A stretch of 64,000 bases of DNA from Thermodesulfovibrionia bacterium (GCA_030646035.1 JAUSMY010000061.1:123034-187033), one strand, 5' to 3'; shown: positions 53,497 to 63,115, counted from the stretch's first letter. Numbers and translations: made by a program. Notes: generated by a model not told the origin, from the sequence alone.

Positions 53497-56184
53497 ATGA
53501 AGTTAGGCAAAATTTTCTATTTTATAGTCGCTGGCTTCTTTGCTATTTCATTAAATCATAAAGCATTTGCATGGAATGAGGAAACTCATAAGAATCTCTC
53601 TCAGGATGCTGTAGAAAATTCAATTTTGCAACTCTCCCAAGGTGATTATATGAGCAAACTGGGATATGAAAATGGATTAAATGAGAAATTCTCATGGAAT
53701 AATAAATCTCAATCTATTTTATTATGGGTCAGGGAAGGCGCTCAGCTTGAGGATGCTGATGCTATTTTTGGCAAAGCAAGATATGTAAATCATTTTCATA
53801 ATCCGACAAAAGAATGGAATAGTGCGGGGCTTAATGATATTACAAGTGGAATGTCTTCTCTTTTATGGGCGCAATATAGTGCGAAACAAGCGACCTTTAC
53901 AGAGGAAGATTGGTCATGGGAGAAGATCAGGCAGGTTTATTACTGGGCATTAATTTCACCGACTGAAGAGCAAAGACAGATAAATTTTGCTCAGACCTTC
54001 AGAGGGCTTGGCCATCAGATGCACCTTATTCAGGATATGGCCCAGCCTGATCATGTAAAAAATGATGCCCATCCAATTGATGGGTTAGGTTGGACAAATG
54101 GATTAGAGACGTGGGCAACTGACAATCCTGTGACAATAAAATCTTTTTCTTCATCTCCTGCATTTCCACAGGTAGCTTTAAATGTTGACATCAACTATGA
54201 AGGTAATATCTATTCTCCTATTACACAGTTTATCGATACGAAGCAGTATAGTGGCAGTTTAATTCCAGGTACGAGCCTCACATGGGGATTGTCAGAATAT
54301 ACCAATTCAAATTTTGTCAGTGACGACACGATATTTACCGAGAACTTTAGTCAAAGCAACAAGCATTATTTCCCTTATCCACGATATAGCCCAGAGAGCT
54401 ATGTGATGCATGAGATAGATCTTCCAGATTTCAAAAAGAGAATATATCTAAGAAAACAAGGAGATGGTGAAAATATTGAGCACTTTGCTACTGCCGGGCC
54501 ACTTTATAAGTATCTTAGCTTTGATCCTGCGCTTCAACGAGACGAATTAAAACTTGATCCGGTAGTACATCATGATTACGCCGAAATGCTCATCCCCCGC
54601 GCTGCAGGCTATTCCGCAGGGCTGTTGAATTACTTCTTCAGGGGAGATATTGACCTTATTTCTGAAGGCGGAGGTTATGTGATTACCAATAACTCTGCTG
54701 AAGAGATGGAAGGTATGTTTGAGCTTTATCAAGAAGATAGTAACGGAGTTAGAACCAGGATATGGAACGGTCAGTTGGTTTTAGGCCCATCCGGTTCTGG
54801 AAGTAATCATAGTGGCAATGTAAGTTTTCCGGGGACTGCTGGTAAGTATATGCTTGTCTTCAGTGGAAGGATCGGGAATGAATATGGCGCAGTTGCAGGG
54901 CGATTAATAGAATTATATCGGCTTGACATCATATCGCCGGGCAACGGGACGGTGACGAGCAGTGATGGAGGAATAAACTGCAGGAGTAACTGTTCTCTGG
55001 GTTATCTTAAAGGAACAGTAATCACTCTGACTGCTGTTGCGAATCCTGGCTGGATGTTTAGCGGTTGGTCGGCAGCGGAATGTCCCGGCACAGGAGATTG
55101 TGTCATAACATTAAACAAAGATACTGCCATAACACCAAGTTTTTCAGCACATCTAACCTGGTCAGCAGAGCCTGTTTCATACCCTCGCTACGGCGGTTAT
55201 GTAGGCACTAATGGTGGGCATACGTCTATTGCCGTGGACTCCCTAAACCGTGTGCATATCGGTTATTATTTTGCTGATCCTATTGATCGTAACTTGCGAG
55301 AAGACTATTATCACGCAGTTAAAGTGAATGGTTCATGGAGTGGCAATCTGCTTGGAGGATACTCCAACCTTGAGTACACAGGACAGTATTCGTCCATGAC
55401 TGTGGATTTATCAGATAATGTATATACTACTTTTCTTAAATACCAATACAATTATTCTCTCATGTATGCCACGAACGCTCCTTCCGGCGCATGGAATTAT
55501 AATTCTATCAACGGCTCTGCTTCCTTTGGACAGACATCGATCAAAACTGATTCTTCAGGCTATGTGCATATAAGTTTTTCAGGTTCCGGCCAGAAATATA
55601 TGACAAATGCTCCATCAGGCTCATGGGTTTCCACTGCAATTGATTCCAATTCTATTTCAAACAATTATTCCTCTATAGCAGTGGATTCATTTGATAAGCC
55701 GCACATAAGTTTTTACAGTACTGGCGGCCTTTGGCATGCAGCACAAAATGATCAGGGAATATGGAGCAAAGAGAAGATTGACAATAGCGGAACGTACACA
55801 TCTATCGCGATTGATTCATTGGACAACGTGCATATCAGTTACTTTTCCGGCAGCGCACTCAAGTACGCGACAAACAAAGATGTTGTGCCGGGATATGGAA
55901 ATTGCCCTGGCAATATTAACTGGAATTGTGCAGTGGTAGACAGTTCAGGAGGCGCATATACCTCTATTGCTTTAGACTCATCAGATAGAGTGCATATCAG
56001 TTATAATGCCGGTGGATATCTAAAACATGCTTATGGTTCTTACGGACTTTGGAATCTGGAAGCTGTTTACACTATCGCCTCTAACAGCAACACATCTATA
56101 GCAGTGGATTCATCAAACGTCGTGCATATCAGTTACAAAAACAGCGGCAATCAGATAATACATGCATTTGCGAATCTGCCGTAG
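53497..56184 (+). CDS. Zinc phospholipase C-like exported protein with repeat and propeller domains
   Basis: 895 residues. Signal peptide ends AFA, leaving a mature N-terminal Trp26 (WNEETHKNLS), as in zinc-dependent phospholipase C, where the mature first Trp binds zinc. Further likely ligands are His31, His99/His101 (VNHFHNP), and H173-x2-H176-x3-D180-x5-H186 (LGHQMHLIQDMAQPDH). Residues 26-380 thus form a PLC/S1-P1-like zinc hydrolase. Around 480-550 is a bacterial InlB-B-like repeat (GGINCRSNCSLGYLKGTV), and 560-895 holds propeller repeats of the form TSIAVDS..VHISY. Exported, third gene of the operon. Activity not proven. The link of a zinc hydrolase to a propeller is unusual. Confidence 0.8.
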   Translation: MKLGKIFYFIVAGFFAISLNHKAFAWNEETHKNLSQDAVENSILQLSQGDYMSKLGYENGLNEKFSWNNKSQSILLWVREGAQLEDADAIFGKARYVNHFHNPTKEWNSAGLNDITSGMSSLLWAQYSAKQATFTEEDWSWEKIRQVYYWALISPTEEQRQINFAQTFRGLGHQMHLIQDMAQPDHVKNDAHPIDGLGWTNGLETWATDNPVTIKSFSSSPAFPQVALNVDINYEGNIYSPITQFIDTKQYSGSLIPGTSLTWGLSEYTNSNFVSDDTIFTENFSQSNKHYFPYPRYSPESYVMHEIDLPDFKKRIYLRKQGDGENIEHFATAGPLYKYLSFDPALQRDELKLDPVVHHDYAEMLIPRAAGYSAGLLNYFFRGDIDLISEGGGYVITNNSAEEMEGMFELYQEDSNGVRTRIWNGQLVLGPSGSGSNHSGNVSFPGTAGKYMLVFSGRIGNEYGAVAGRLIELYRLDIISPGNGTVTSSDGGINCRSNCSLGYLKGTVITLTAVANPGWMFSGWSAAECPGTGDCVITLNKDTAITPSFSAHLTWSAEPVSYPRYGGYVGTNGGHTSIAVDSLNRVHIGYYFADPIDRNLREDYYHAVKVNGSWSGNLLGGYSNLEYTGQYSSMTVDLSDNVYTTFLKYQYNYSLMYATNAPSGAWNYNSINGSASFGQTSIKTDSSGYVHISFSGSGQKYMTNAPSGSWVSTAIDSNSISNNYSSIAVDSFDKPHISFYSTGGLWHAAQNDQGIWSKEKIDNSGTYTSIAIDSLDNVHISYFSGSALKYATNKDVVPGYGNCPGNINWNCAVVDSSGGAYTSIALDSSDRVHISYNAGGYLKHAYGSYGLWNLEAVYTIASNSNTSIAVDSSNVVHISYKNSGNQIIHAFANLP

Positions 56185-56398
56185 GTTGTCTGCACGCTTA
56201 TGCTTCAGAACTGTTTTAACGATACATCTAACCAGTGAGAATCCTTGCTCACTAAAATCATTCCTTAATCACACACTATATCCCCCCTTGTAACATTTCC
56301 GGTGAAGCAATAATATAGTTGACTGACTTTGAAAAATACGATAAGAATATACATGACAACTTTTAACCTTAACCCAATCTTATAAGGAGGAAACTATC
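56185..56398. other. Intergenic region
   Basis: Contains a small hairpin AGTGAG/CTCACT near 56236-56255 without a T-tract, and a weak TTGACT at 56319 as a possible -35. Nothing else is recognisable. Confidence 0.35.
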
Positions 56399-57043
56399 AT
56401 GAAAATGAACAAGTTTATTATTCTCTCTTCATTTATGGTCCTGATCTTTGCCATGCTTTTCGGCGGCAGCAAATTAGTACCTGATGCATCTGCGCACTGC
56501 GACACCATGAACGGGCCGGTTATTAAACAGGCGCAAAAAGCATTAGATGCAGGGGATGTAAACCTTATCCTTATGTGGGTGCAGAAGAAAGATGTAGCTG
56601 TGATTAAAAAGGCTTTTGATAGTACGTTATCTGTACGTAAGTTAAACCCGCAGGCGAAAGAACTTGCCGACATGTATTTTTTTGAAACATTGGTCCGTAT
56701 TCATCGCGAGGGCGAAGGCGCGCCGTATACAGGGATAAAATCTGCCGATGCAGTGGTCGAGCCCGGCATAGACGCAGCTGATAAGGCTATAGAGAACGGT
56801 TCTGTTGACCATCTGGCTGAAGAGATCTCCACTATTGTCGCAAACGGGATACGCGAACGTTTTAAAGATGTAATGGAAAAAAAGAAACACATTAATGAAA
56901 GTGTAGACGCCGGGCGTGAGTACGTTGAATCATATGTTACGTTCATTCATTATGTAGAAAAGCTTCACCTTGCTGCTTCTGAAGGCAGCGAACATCATGC
57001 TGCTCCGGCAGAAGCAGGAACAGAAAAGAAGCATGTACATTGA
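56399..57043 (+). CDS. DUF6448-like exported protein
   Basis: 214 residues with a strong ribosome site (AAGGAGG). Signal peptide ends near DASA, then HCDTMNGPVIKQAQKALDAG, the beginning typical of DUF6448 proteins. The C-terminal segment is helical (VESYVTFIHYVEKLHLAA) and ends His-rich (EHHAAPAEAG, KKHVH), so it may bind metal. Function of the family unknown. It precedes a methyltransferase by 30 bases. Confidence 0.78.
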   Translation: MKMNKFIILSSFMVLIFAMLFGGSKLVPDASAHCDTMNGPVIKQAQKALDAGDVNLILMWVQKKDVAVIKKAFDSTLSVRKLNPQAKELADMYFFETLVRIHREGEGAPYTGIKSADAVVEPGIDAADKAIENGSVDHLAEEISTIVANGIRERFKDVMEKKKHINESVDAGREYVESYVTFIHYVEKLHLAASEGSEHHAAPAEAGTEKKHVH

Positions 57044-57073
57044 TATTCAGAGCGGCAGAACCGGGAGGCGGAT

Positions 57074-58030
57074 ATGGCAGATGAAGATCTCATAGGATTA
57101 AGAAGGCTCTATTCAGGATTTATGGCTTCAAGGGTAATACTCACGGCGAATAACCTCGGAGTCTTTGACCATCTGAAAAAACCTTCGGCAGCTTCAGCTG
57201 TTTCAAAAAAAATAAAGACCGATGCTCGTGCCATGGAGATAGTGCTTGATGCGCTTACCGGCATTGGTTTGGTTATTAAAAGTAAAGATGGAAAGTATCG
57301 CAATGCTCCTGTAAGCACCCGCTATCTTGTGAAAGGCGCCAGCCTCTATCAGGGTGATATCGTCAGGCACGCATCAGGCATGTGGGAAGGTTTCTCTCAT
57401 CTTGACGAAGTGGTCAGAACAGGCCGCCCGGCAGAGCGCAGGCGCGACCATGAGGCGTTTATCATGGGGATGCATAACCTCACCATCCTCCGTACAGAGA
57501 GCCTTATTAAAGCGATCGGGATCAAAGATGTAAAGACGATGCTCGACCTCGGCGGCGGCCCCGGCACCAATGCGATGGCTATGGCAAAGAAGGGAGTGAA
57601 GGCAACAATCTTCGACCTGCCAGCGACGATAGCGATCGCCAAAAAGGTCGCGCGCCGCGATGGGATAAAGGGCATCACTTACATTGCCGGGGATTTTCAT
57701 GTGGACAGTATAGGCTCAGGATATGACCTCATCCTCTTAAGCCAGATCTTGCATGCCTTTTCAATCGAGGAGAATATCGCGCTTTTGAGAAAGTGCATGA
57801 CAGCCCTCAATCCCGGAGGCAGGGTAGTTGTGCAGGAGTTCCCAATCAACGAAGCCCGCACAGCCCCGCCGCATAGCGCTATCTTCTCAGTGAACATGCT
57901 AATGAGTACGCCAAATGGCCGGTGCTACACTACCAAAGAGATCAAACATTGGCTTTCTGAAACAGGGTATAAAAAGATAGCTGTGAAGAATACACCTGAG
58001 ACGGTATGTATTGAGGGGAGAAAAGAGTGA
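57074..58030 (+). CDS. O-methyltransferase-like SAM methyltransferase
   Basis: 318 residues; GGGAGG before the ATG. Has an N-terminal dimerisation/winged-helix region of the plant-COMT/hydroxyneurosporene type (LGVFDHLKKPSAASAVSK), the SAM motif LDLGGGPGTNAMAMAK near 157-171, an acidic DLP motif, and the C-terminal GGRVVVQEFPINE. It transfers a methyl group to an unknown acceptor. The intracellular location differs from the exported proteins around it, but the spacing of 30 bases from the DUF6448 gene suggests co-transcription. Confidence 0.82.
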   Translation: MADEDLIGLRRLYSGFMASRVILTANNLGVFDHLKKPSAASAVSKKIKTDARAMEIVLDALTGIGLVIKSKDGKYRNAPVSTRYLVKGASLYQGDIVRHASGMWEGFSHLDEVVRTGRPAERRRDHEAFIMGMHNLTILRTESLIKAIGIKDVKTMLDLGGGPGTNAMAMAKKGVKATIFDLPATIAIAKKVARRDGIKGITYIAGDFHVDSIGSGYDLILLSQILHAFSIEENIALLRKCMTALNPGGRVVVQEFPINEARTAPPHSAIFSVNMLMSTPNGRCYTTKEIKHWLSETGYKKIAVKNTPETVCIEGRKE

Positions 58031-58132
58031 AACTATTTTGTGATTGTATTTAGATTGTCATAGTGATAAATTATCTCATTCCAGCAAATACGGCTGGCTG
58101 TATTAATTGTTGGATGTATAAAACATGGTATT

Positions 58133-58618
58133 ATGAGGAACAAAAATAAAATACAATTCATCACGAAATCTGTTTTGCTCTGCCTTGCGGTGTTGATTAT
58201 TATCTTAATATCCAACGTAATGACTACTTATGCTAAAGACTGTACTCCTGAAGATGCAATGAAAGCGGAAGATTCAGCCTATGGTTTAAAAGGTTGGAAA
58301 GAAATCTATGACTCTTTCATCCAGTTTAGCCATTGTGATGATGGTGCGATTGCCGAAGGTTTTTCAGATTCAATTGTGACAATGCTTGCTTACAGATGGG
58401 ATGAAGTACTTACTCTGAAGAAACTTGCTGGAGCAGATAGTAAGTTTTTAACCTTTACGATTCGTCATATTGATGCAACAACAAGCATTGATGATTTACG
58501 ACAAGTTGTTGACAATGCTATATCTTATTGTCCGGCTGAAAGCACAACATTATGTGATGAAATAAAGAGGGAAGCAAATAGAGCGCTTAAAGAACTTGCT
58601 GATTTAGGTATTCGGTAG
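58133..58618 (+). CDS. Exported hypothetical protein
   Basis: 161 residues with a signal-like hydrophobic segment (VLLCLAVLIIILISNVM) and a mature part starting KDCTPEDAMKAEDSAYGLKG. No family recognised. Four cysteines spaced across the mature part may form disulfides. The ribosome site before the ATG is weak, so the start is less certain. The next gene starts 8 bases after its stop. Confidence 0.6.
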   Translation: MRNKNKIQFITKSVLLCLAVLIIILISNVMTTYAKDCTPEDAMKAEDSAYGLKGWKEIYDSFIQFSHCDDGAIAEGFSDSIVTMLAYRWDEVLTLKKLAGADSKFLTFTIRHIDATTSIDDLRQVVDNAISYCPAESTTLCDEIKREANRALKELADLGIR

Positions 58619-58626
58619 TTGCTCAT

Positions 58627-59103
58627 ATGACACATATAAAAATATGCCCAGATTGCAAAACTGAGTACAACCCGCACATCGAGAAGTGCGCTGACTGCGG
58701 GGCGGTGCTTGTGCATCCTGAGGAACTTGAGAGAGTGTATCAGGATCGTGAGAGGTGTGCGGTTGAGATGATTGCGGATCCGGTTGTGGTAAAGGATGGC
58801 GAGCTGAGGTGGATGAATGAGCTTTCTGATGTTCTTGTCCGCTCAGGGATTCCGTGCCTTGTTAACTCAGAGGCAGGGTGCAAAAAAGGATGCTGCGGAG
58901 AGAAGTTCCAGCTTATGGTCTCATCTGAGGATGCTGAGAGGGCAGGGGAGCGGATAGCTGATTACTATGCGGAGATAGATCCGGAGTTTCTGCATTCAAA
59001 AGAGATGCTCAGTCAGGGCAGATGCCCGGCATGTTCTACCCCAGTAGAAAGTGATGCTGCCGAGTGCCCGGAATGCGGCCTGATACTTCTTGTGATAGAG
59101 TAG
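58627..59103 (+). CDS. Zinc-ribbon protein of unknown function
   Basis: 158 residues, soluble. Two zinc-ribbon knuckles at the N-terminus (CPDCKTEY, CADCGAVL) and one at the C-terminus (CPACSTPVESDAAECPECGL), with a middle domain that resembles the DUF2007-like signal-transducing fold (LSDVLVRSGIPCLVNSEAG, FQLMVSSEDAERAGERI). A CKKGCCGE cluster sits in the centre. No direct enzymatic motif. It is 8 bases after the previous gene. Confidence 0.65.
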   Translation: MTHIKICPDCKTEYNPHIEKCADCGAVLVHPEELERVYQDRERCAVEMIADPVVVKDGELRWMNELSDVLVRSGIPCLVNSEAGCKKGCCGEKFQLMVSSEDAERAGERIADYYAEIDPEFLHSKEMLSQGRCPACSTPVESDAAECPECGLILLVIE

Positions 59104-59180
59104 CCTGAACTGGAATATTATTCTCCCCGCCAGTTTGATTAATCCCCTCTAAAACCTATAAAATTATTCAGTTATATATT

Positions 59181-59265
59181 GCGAGAGTGGCGGAATTGGC
59201 AGACGCGCCAGACTTAGGATCTGGTGCCGCAAGGTTTGGGGGTTCGAGTCCCCCCTCTCGCACCA
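59181..59265 (+). tRNA. tRNA-Leu (anticodon UAG)
   Basis: 85 nucleotides with CCA. Acceptor GCGAGAG with CTCTCGC, anticodon stem CCAGA/TCTGG around the loop CTTAGGA (anticodon TAG), a long variable arm, and T arm GGGGG-TTCGAGT-CCCCC. Confidence 0.95.
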
Positions 59266-59330
59266 TTTCATACGAATAAAGGGGCCTTGCATACTCAAGA
59301 CCCCTTATATTTCTTTTACCAAAATACTAA

Positions 59331-59687
59331 TTACTGGAAGTATTGGTCATACCAATTGCGCTCGTCGTGCCTGTCATTTCGGTCATTTCTATCATCCCGA
59401 TCATGTCTGTCATACCTGTCATTTCTGTTATCCACCATTTGAATATACTGCATCTTTTTCCAGAATGGCCGGTGCTTCATAAATGCCGGCCTTCCCCTGT
59501 GCCTCTGGTCATACTGGCGCATTCCAAAGGCAGATCCTCTTGCGTTGTCAAAGATCACTGTGACCATTACAGGCGCTTCATAACGTGAACTTGCCCTCTC
59601 TCTTTCATGCCGTGTGTCATGTGCATATGTTACTGACGTGACGGACAGTAACAGTACTGCTGTTAAAGCTGCGAATAATCCTTTCAT
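59331..59687 (-). CDS. Exported Asp/Arg/His-rich protein
   Basis: 118 residues from the ATG at 59687 (GAGGTGG upstream), rather than the long frame starting at 59837. Signal peptide MKGLFAALTAVLLLSVTSVTYA. The mature protein is basic, with a C-terminal repeat of Asp, Arg, His and Asn (RNDRYDRHDRDDRNDRNDR) encoded by short repeats at about 59355-59440. Such tails bind metal or nucleic acid in some proteins; function unknown. Divergent from the nucleoside transporter. Confidence 0.65.
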   Translation of the reverse strand: MKGLFAALTAVLLLSVTSVTYAHDTRHERERASSRYEAPVMVTVIFDNARGSAFGMRQYDQRHRGRPAFMKHRPFWKKMQYIQMVDNRNDRYDRHDRDDRNDRNDRHDERNWYDQYFQ

Positions 59688-59857
59688 CTTTGCCACCTCC
59701 ATATATTTTTCTTGTCTCAAGATTAGAACATTGGTTCGAAGAAATGATGAAAATAGAGTGAAGAAGTTATGAAGCAATAAAATAAGCTTCTTGAAAATAC
59801 TACCTGTTTCATTTATTATTCTGAAGCTCTCCAACAACTCAACTGACCGGAGGAAAG

Positions 59858-61165
59858 ATGAATTATAATTTTGTAAGCTTTGCCGGCATATTCATACTGA
59901 TGGCCTTTGCATGGTGCCTTTCAACTGACAGGAAGGTGATAAACTGGAGGGTCATCATATGGGGGACTGCAATTCAACTTATCTTCGCGCTCTTTATATT
60001 TGTGGTGCCTGCAGGCGCAAAGGTATTTCTCTTTATCAATGACGCGCTGGTAAATGTGATCGACGTTGCGGGAGCGGGAACACGCTTCATCTTCGGCAGG
60101 CTTGCGCTTCCTCCCGGAGTAAAAGATGAATGGGGCGGCGAGTCGCTCGGTTTCATCTTCGCGTTTCAGGCGCTTCCCACGATAATATTCTTCTCGAGCC
60201 TGATGAGCATTCTTTATTATGTGGGATTTATGCAGTGGCTCATCGGCATATTCGCAAGGACCTTCACAAAGCTTATGAGGATAAGCGGGGCAGAGTCTCT
60301 CTGCGCTGCGAGCGAGATATTTGTAGGCATTGAATCATCGACCGCCATCCGTCCTTATCTTGAGAAGATGACGATGTCTGAGTTCTGCACTGTGCTGACC
60401 GCTGGAATGGCAACCGTTGCGTCAAGCATATTGGCGATCTATATCATGATCCTTCAAAAACAGTTTCCTGCCATAGCGGGGCATCTTGTGTCAGCCTCAT
60501 TCCTCACAGCGCCTGCCGCGATAGTCATGTCGAAGATCCTTTTGCCTGAGACCGGAAAGCCTGAGACGCTGGGACTGCATGTCAAGCCTTATCAGGAAAA
60601 GGAATCGTCATTTATCGAGGCTTCAATAAACGGGGCGACCGCCGGGACAAAACTGGCTGTCGGTGTTGTGACATTGCTTGTCGCGTTCCTCGGACTTGTA
60701 GCGCTGGCGGATTTCATATTTGCGGGAGTCGGTTCAAAATTAAACAGCCTGCTCGGCCTCAATATGGACTTGTCGCTCAAGGTGCTTTTGGGATACATAT
60801 TTTATCCGTTCACGCTTATCATCGGAGTTCCCCCGTCAGACGCTGTTGAAATATCGAAATTGATCGGCGAAAGGGTCATCCTCACAGAAACAAAATCATA
60901 TATGGATCTCGCTGTGCTTATTGAGAATGGCGCTCTGCATGACCCGCGCTCTTCATTTATAGCGGTATACGCCCTATGCGGTTTTGCCCACTTCGCATCC
61001 CTTGCCATATTTGTTGGCGGGGTATCTGCGCTGGTTCCGTCCAGAACCGGAGACCTCTCAAAAGTGGGCCCAAGGGCGCTTCTTGCGGCGACATTGGCAA
61101 CGCTTATGGCAGCTGCTGTTGCCGGGACTTTTTATAGCGGAGGCTCCATATTACTGGGGCGGTAA
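59858..61165 (+). CDS. CNT-family nucleoside transporter
   Basis: 435 residues. Ion-coupled uptake of nucleosides. Order of helices and motifs as in NupC: LGFIFAFQALPTIIFFSSLM, MRISGAESLCAASEIFVG with the substrate-binding Glu in QTEA-like position (ASEIF), GVGTM-type loop as MATVASSILAIY, and the second SxDAxEIS-like motif PPSDAVEISKLIGERV. TCAACTG..CGGAGGA precedes the ATG. One base separates it from the next gene, so they form an operon. Confidence 0.92.
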   Translation: MNYNFVSFAGIFILMAFAWCLSTDRKVINWRVIIWGTAIQLIFALFIFVVPAGAKVFLFINDALVNVIDVAGAGTRFIFGRLALPPGVKDEWGGESLGFIFAFQALPTIIFFSSLMSILYYVGFMQWLIGIFARTFTKLMRISGAESLCAASEIFVGIESSTAIRPYLEKMTMSEFCTVLTAGMATVASSILAIYIMILQKQFPAIAGHLVSASFLTAPAAIVMSKILLPETGKPETLGLHVKPYQEKESSFIEASINGATAGTKLAVGVVTLLVAFLGLVALADFIFAGVGSKLNSLLGLNMDLSLKVLLGYIFYPFTLIIGVPPSDAVEISKLIGERVILTETKSYMDLAVLIENGALHDPRSSFIAVYALCGFAHFASLAIFVGGVSALVPSRTGDLSKVGPRALLAATLATLMAAAVAGTFYSGGSILLGR

Positions 61166-61166
61166 T

Positions 61167-62327
61167 ATGTTTGAGCCGATAAAGTATGATGTAATAATCG
61201 CAGGCGGCGGGCCTGCCGGTTCCACTGCCGGTTATATCCTTGCCAAAGCCGGCCTGAGTGTCCTGCTAATTGACAAGAGCGTTTTCCCGAGAAAGAAGCT
61301 CTGTGCAGGGCTCATCACCCACAAGACCGTCAGGCTTCTGAAACGCGTATTCAATGAAACAACAGACTCCTTGAAAGAGATCGGTGCGATCAATTTTGAA
61401 TCTGACAGATATGAGATCCTTCACAGAAATGAGAGCCTTGCAAAGAACAGGTTTGCCATTCCTTATTATTTTGTAGAACGATTTATTTATGACGACTTTC
61501 TTCTGAATAAGGCAAAAAGCGCAGGCGTGGTTACAGCCGAAGGTGAGGGCGTCACTCACTGCGACCTCTCTTTAAATGAAGTGACTACAGATTCAGGCAG
61601 GACGCTTAAGGCAAAGTTCATCATAGGCGCTGACGGTGTGCACAGTTCAGTAAGAAAGGGATTTCCACATGAGAGGTTTAATAAGGATTCCTGGCAATAT
61701 GATCTTGGTACTGCGATAGAGATAACCGTTGATAGGTCTGATATAAATTTTGAAGTGGATCATCCCATGGTCTTTTTCGGTTTTGCGGATTACGGTTACG
61801 CATGGATATTTCCTAACAGAGAAAGACTGGTGATCGGCATATGCGGCCTTAACAGGAAGAATAAGAAGAAGGGCTTTGTGAAATCTTTTCATGATTTCTT
61901 ATCTGAGATCGGCATGGATGAATTAAAAAAAGAGAGCGTGAAAGGATATCCTCTTCCTTTCGGCAATTTTCTTTTGAAGCCGTTCTTCGGCAATGCGCTT
62001 CTCACAGGCGATGCAGCAGGATTTGCAGACCCTATATTCGGTGAGGGGATATTTTACGCGCAGAGAAGCGGCGAGCTTGCTGCACGGGCTATTATACAGT
62101 CAGTGAATGAAGGCACAGACGCCTGGAGCGCTTATCATGCATTACTGCAAAAACATATACTGCCTGAGATGATCTCGGCAAAGAGGCACCACTGGTTCTT
62201 TTATAACAGGCTGCAGAAGCAGTTCCTGAAGATCGTTTTCAACAAATTTGCAAACAGCGCATCGGAAACAGTGCATGGGATCAGAAGCCACCGGGGCCTC
62301 AGGAAGCTGACAGAAGGTAACTCTTAA
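61167..62327 (+). CDS. Geranylgeranyl reductase-family FAD oxidoreductase
   Basis: 386 residues from the ATG at 61167, one base after the transporter stop. N-terminal FAD motif IIAGGGPAGSTAGYILAKAG, DKSVFPRKKLCAGLI with the Cys typical of geranylgeranyl reductases, IGADGVHSSVRK, and GDAAGFADPIFGEGI. Reduces isoprenoid double bonds in lipids, quinones or chlorophyll-like compounds in the family; here a membrane lipid or menaquinone side chain is plausible, with the polyprenyl synthase elsewhere in the window. Exact substrate unknown. Confidence 0.85.
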   Translation: MFEPIKYDVIIAGGGPAGSTAGYILAKAGLSVLLIDKSVFPRKKLCAGLITHKTVRLLKRVFNETTDSLKEIGAINFESDRYEILHRNESLAKNRFAIPYYFVERFIYDDFLLNKAKSAGVVTAEGEGVTHCDLSLNEVTTDSGRTLKAKFIIGADGVHSSVRKGFPHERFNKDSWQYDLGTAIEITVDRSDINFEVDHPMVFFGFADYGYAWIFPNRERLVIGICGLNRKNKKKGFVKSFHDFLSEIGMDELKKESVKGYPLPFGNFLLKPFFGNALLTGDAAGFADPIFGEGIFYAQRSGELAARAIIQSVNEGTDAWSAYHALLQKHILPEMISAKRHHWFFYNRLQKQFLKIVFNKFANSASETVHGIRSHRGLRKLTEGNS

Positions 62328-62333
62328 CTTTTC

Positions 62334-62534
62334 TTACACTATCTTGTAACCAGCTTTTTTAACCGCGTCCTCAATATTTTCTTTGCCGGTCTTTGCTGCG
62401 TCATAGGTGACCTTTGCAGAGCCGATTGCTACTTCAGATGAAGTCACGCCGTTAAGATTATCAAGAGCCTTCTTTACAGCCATTACACAGTGTCCGCAGC
62501 TCATGCCGTCTATCTTTAAATTTACTTCAGCCAT
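62334..62534 (-). CDS. CopZ-like heavy-metal-associated protein
   Basis: 66 residues. Ferredoxin-like HMA domain with the metal site MSCGHC (Cys13 and Cys16) at 11-16, typical of copper chaperones. AGGAGG lies before the ATG. No copper ATPase is next to it. Cu(I) is the likely ligand by family; mercury or other soft metals are possible. Converges on the reductase with a six-base gap. Confidence 0.9.
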   Translation of the reverse strand: MAEVNLKIDGMSCGHCVMAVKKALDNLNGVTSSEVAIGSAKVTYDAAKTGKENIEDAVKKAGYKIV

Positions 62535-62786
62535 AACCGCCTCCTCATAAAACTTAATAACACATGAATGATTTTAACATTTTATTGTCATTGACTAAAA
62601 AAAATATGTTGCTATATACTGAGTTAAGGAGAACATAAGGAAAGTTAAGTCAGAACTTGCGGAGTAAAAAAAAATCTACAAATTATAGTATTGTAAGAAT
62701 AAGAGTGGATGAAAAGAGTCGAACCAATCAGCCTGGAAGTAACTGGAGAAAAAAGGTTTGGTTAATAAATCAAAAAGGGGGCGAAT
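62535..62786. promoter_or_regulatory. Leader region with a stem-loop
   Basis: No gene found. AACCAA at 62722-62727 pairs with TTGGTT at 62758-62763 around an inner CAG/CTG stem, 23 bases before the next start. It could be a leader RNA structure but matches no riboswitch I know. Confidence 0.35.
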
Positions 62787-63050
62787 ATGAAAAAAGGTTC
62801 TAAATTGATTCTATTATTATCTGCAATATCTATTTTTGTTTTAGCGGTGATAGTTCCTCCATATATCCGTTATCTCCCTAACGGTGTTATTTTATCGCTT
62901 GGCCATGAATTTCGACCAAAAATAATTAACTTAATTATGCCTGATTATACGCTTCAATGGGGTGCTGTTGTTAATGCCAACTTATTATTTTCTGAGGTTA
63001 TTGCCATCACAGCTTTTGCCGTGATTATGCATATGTTTTCAAAAGACTAA
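62787..63050 (+). CDS. Small membrane protein
   Basis: 87 residues with GGGGGCG before the ATG. Two hydrophobic segments (LILLLSAISIFVLAVIVPPY and a second around NANLLFSEVIAITAFAVIM) suggest a bitopic or hairpin inner-membrane protein. No family recognised. Followed by a strong terminator. The leader upstream has a stem-loop. Confidence 0.6.
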   Translation: MKKGSKLILLLSAISIFVLAVIVPPYIRYLPNGVILSLGHEFRPKIINLIMPDYTLQWGAVVNANLLFSEVIAITAFAVIMHMFSKD

Positions 63051-63075
63051 TAGAACCCTGAAAACGCTCTATATT

Positions 63076-63115
63076 AAGAAAGGGGGTTAACCAATAATGG
63101 TTAGCTCCCTTTCTT
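63076..63115 (+). terminator. Terminator-like hairpin after the small membrane protein
   Basis: AAGAAAGGGGGTTAACC pairs with GGTTAGCTCCCTTTCTT with one mismatch over a 6-base loop. There is no long T-tract after it, but the stem is strong. Confidence 0.7.

Noticed and set aside
59697..59837. Longer N-terminus for the Asp/Arg-rich exported protein
   Set aside because: It would bury a normal signal peptide with its own ribosome site; the start at 59687 is better.
60984..61166. Extended N-terminus of the geranylgeranyl reductase inside the transporter gene
   Set aside because: The FAD motif begins right after the ATG at 61167, and the extension lies in another frame of the transporter gene.
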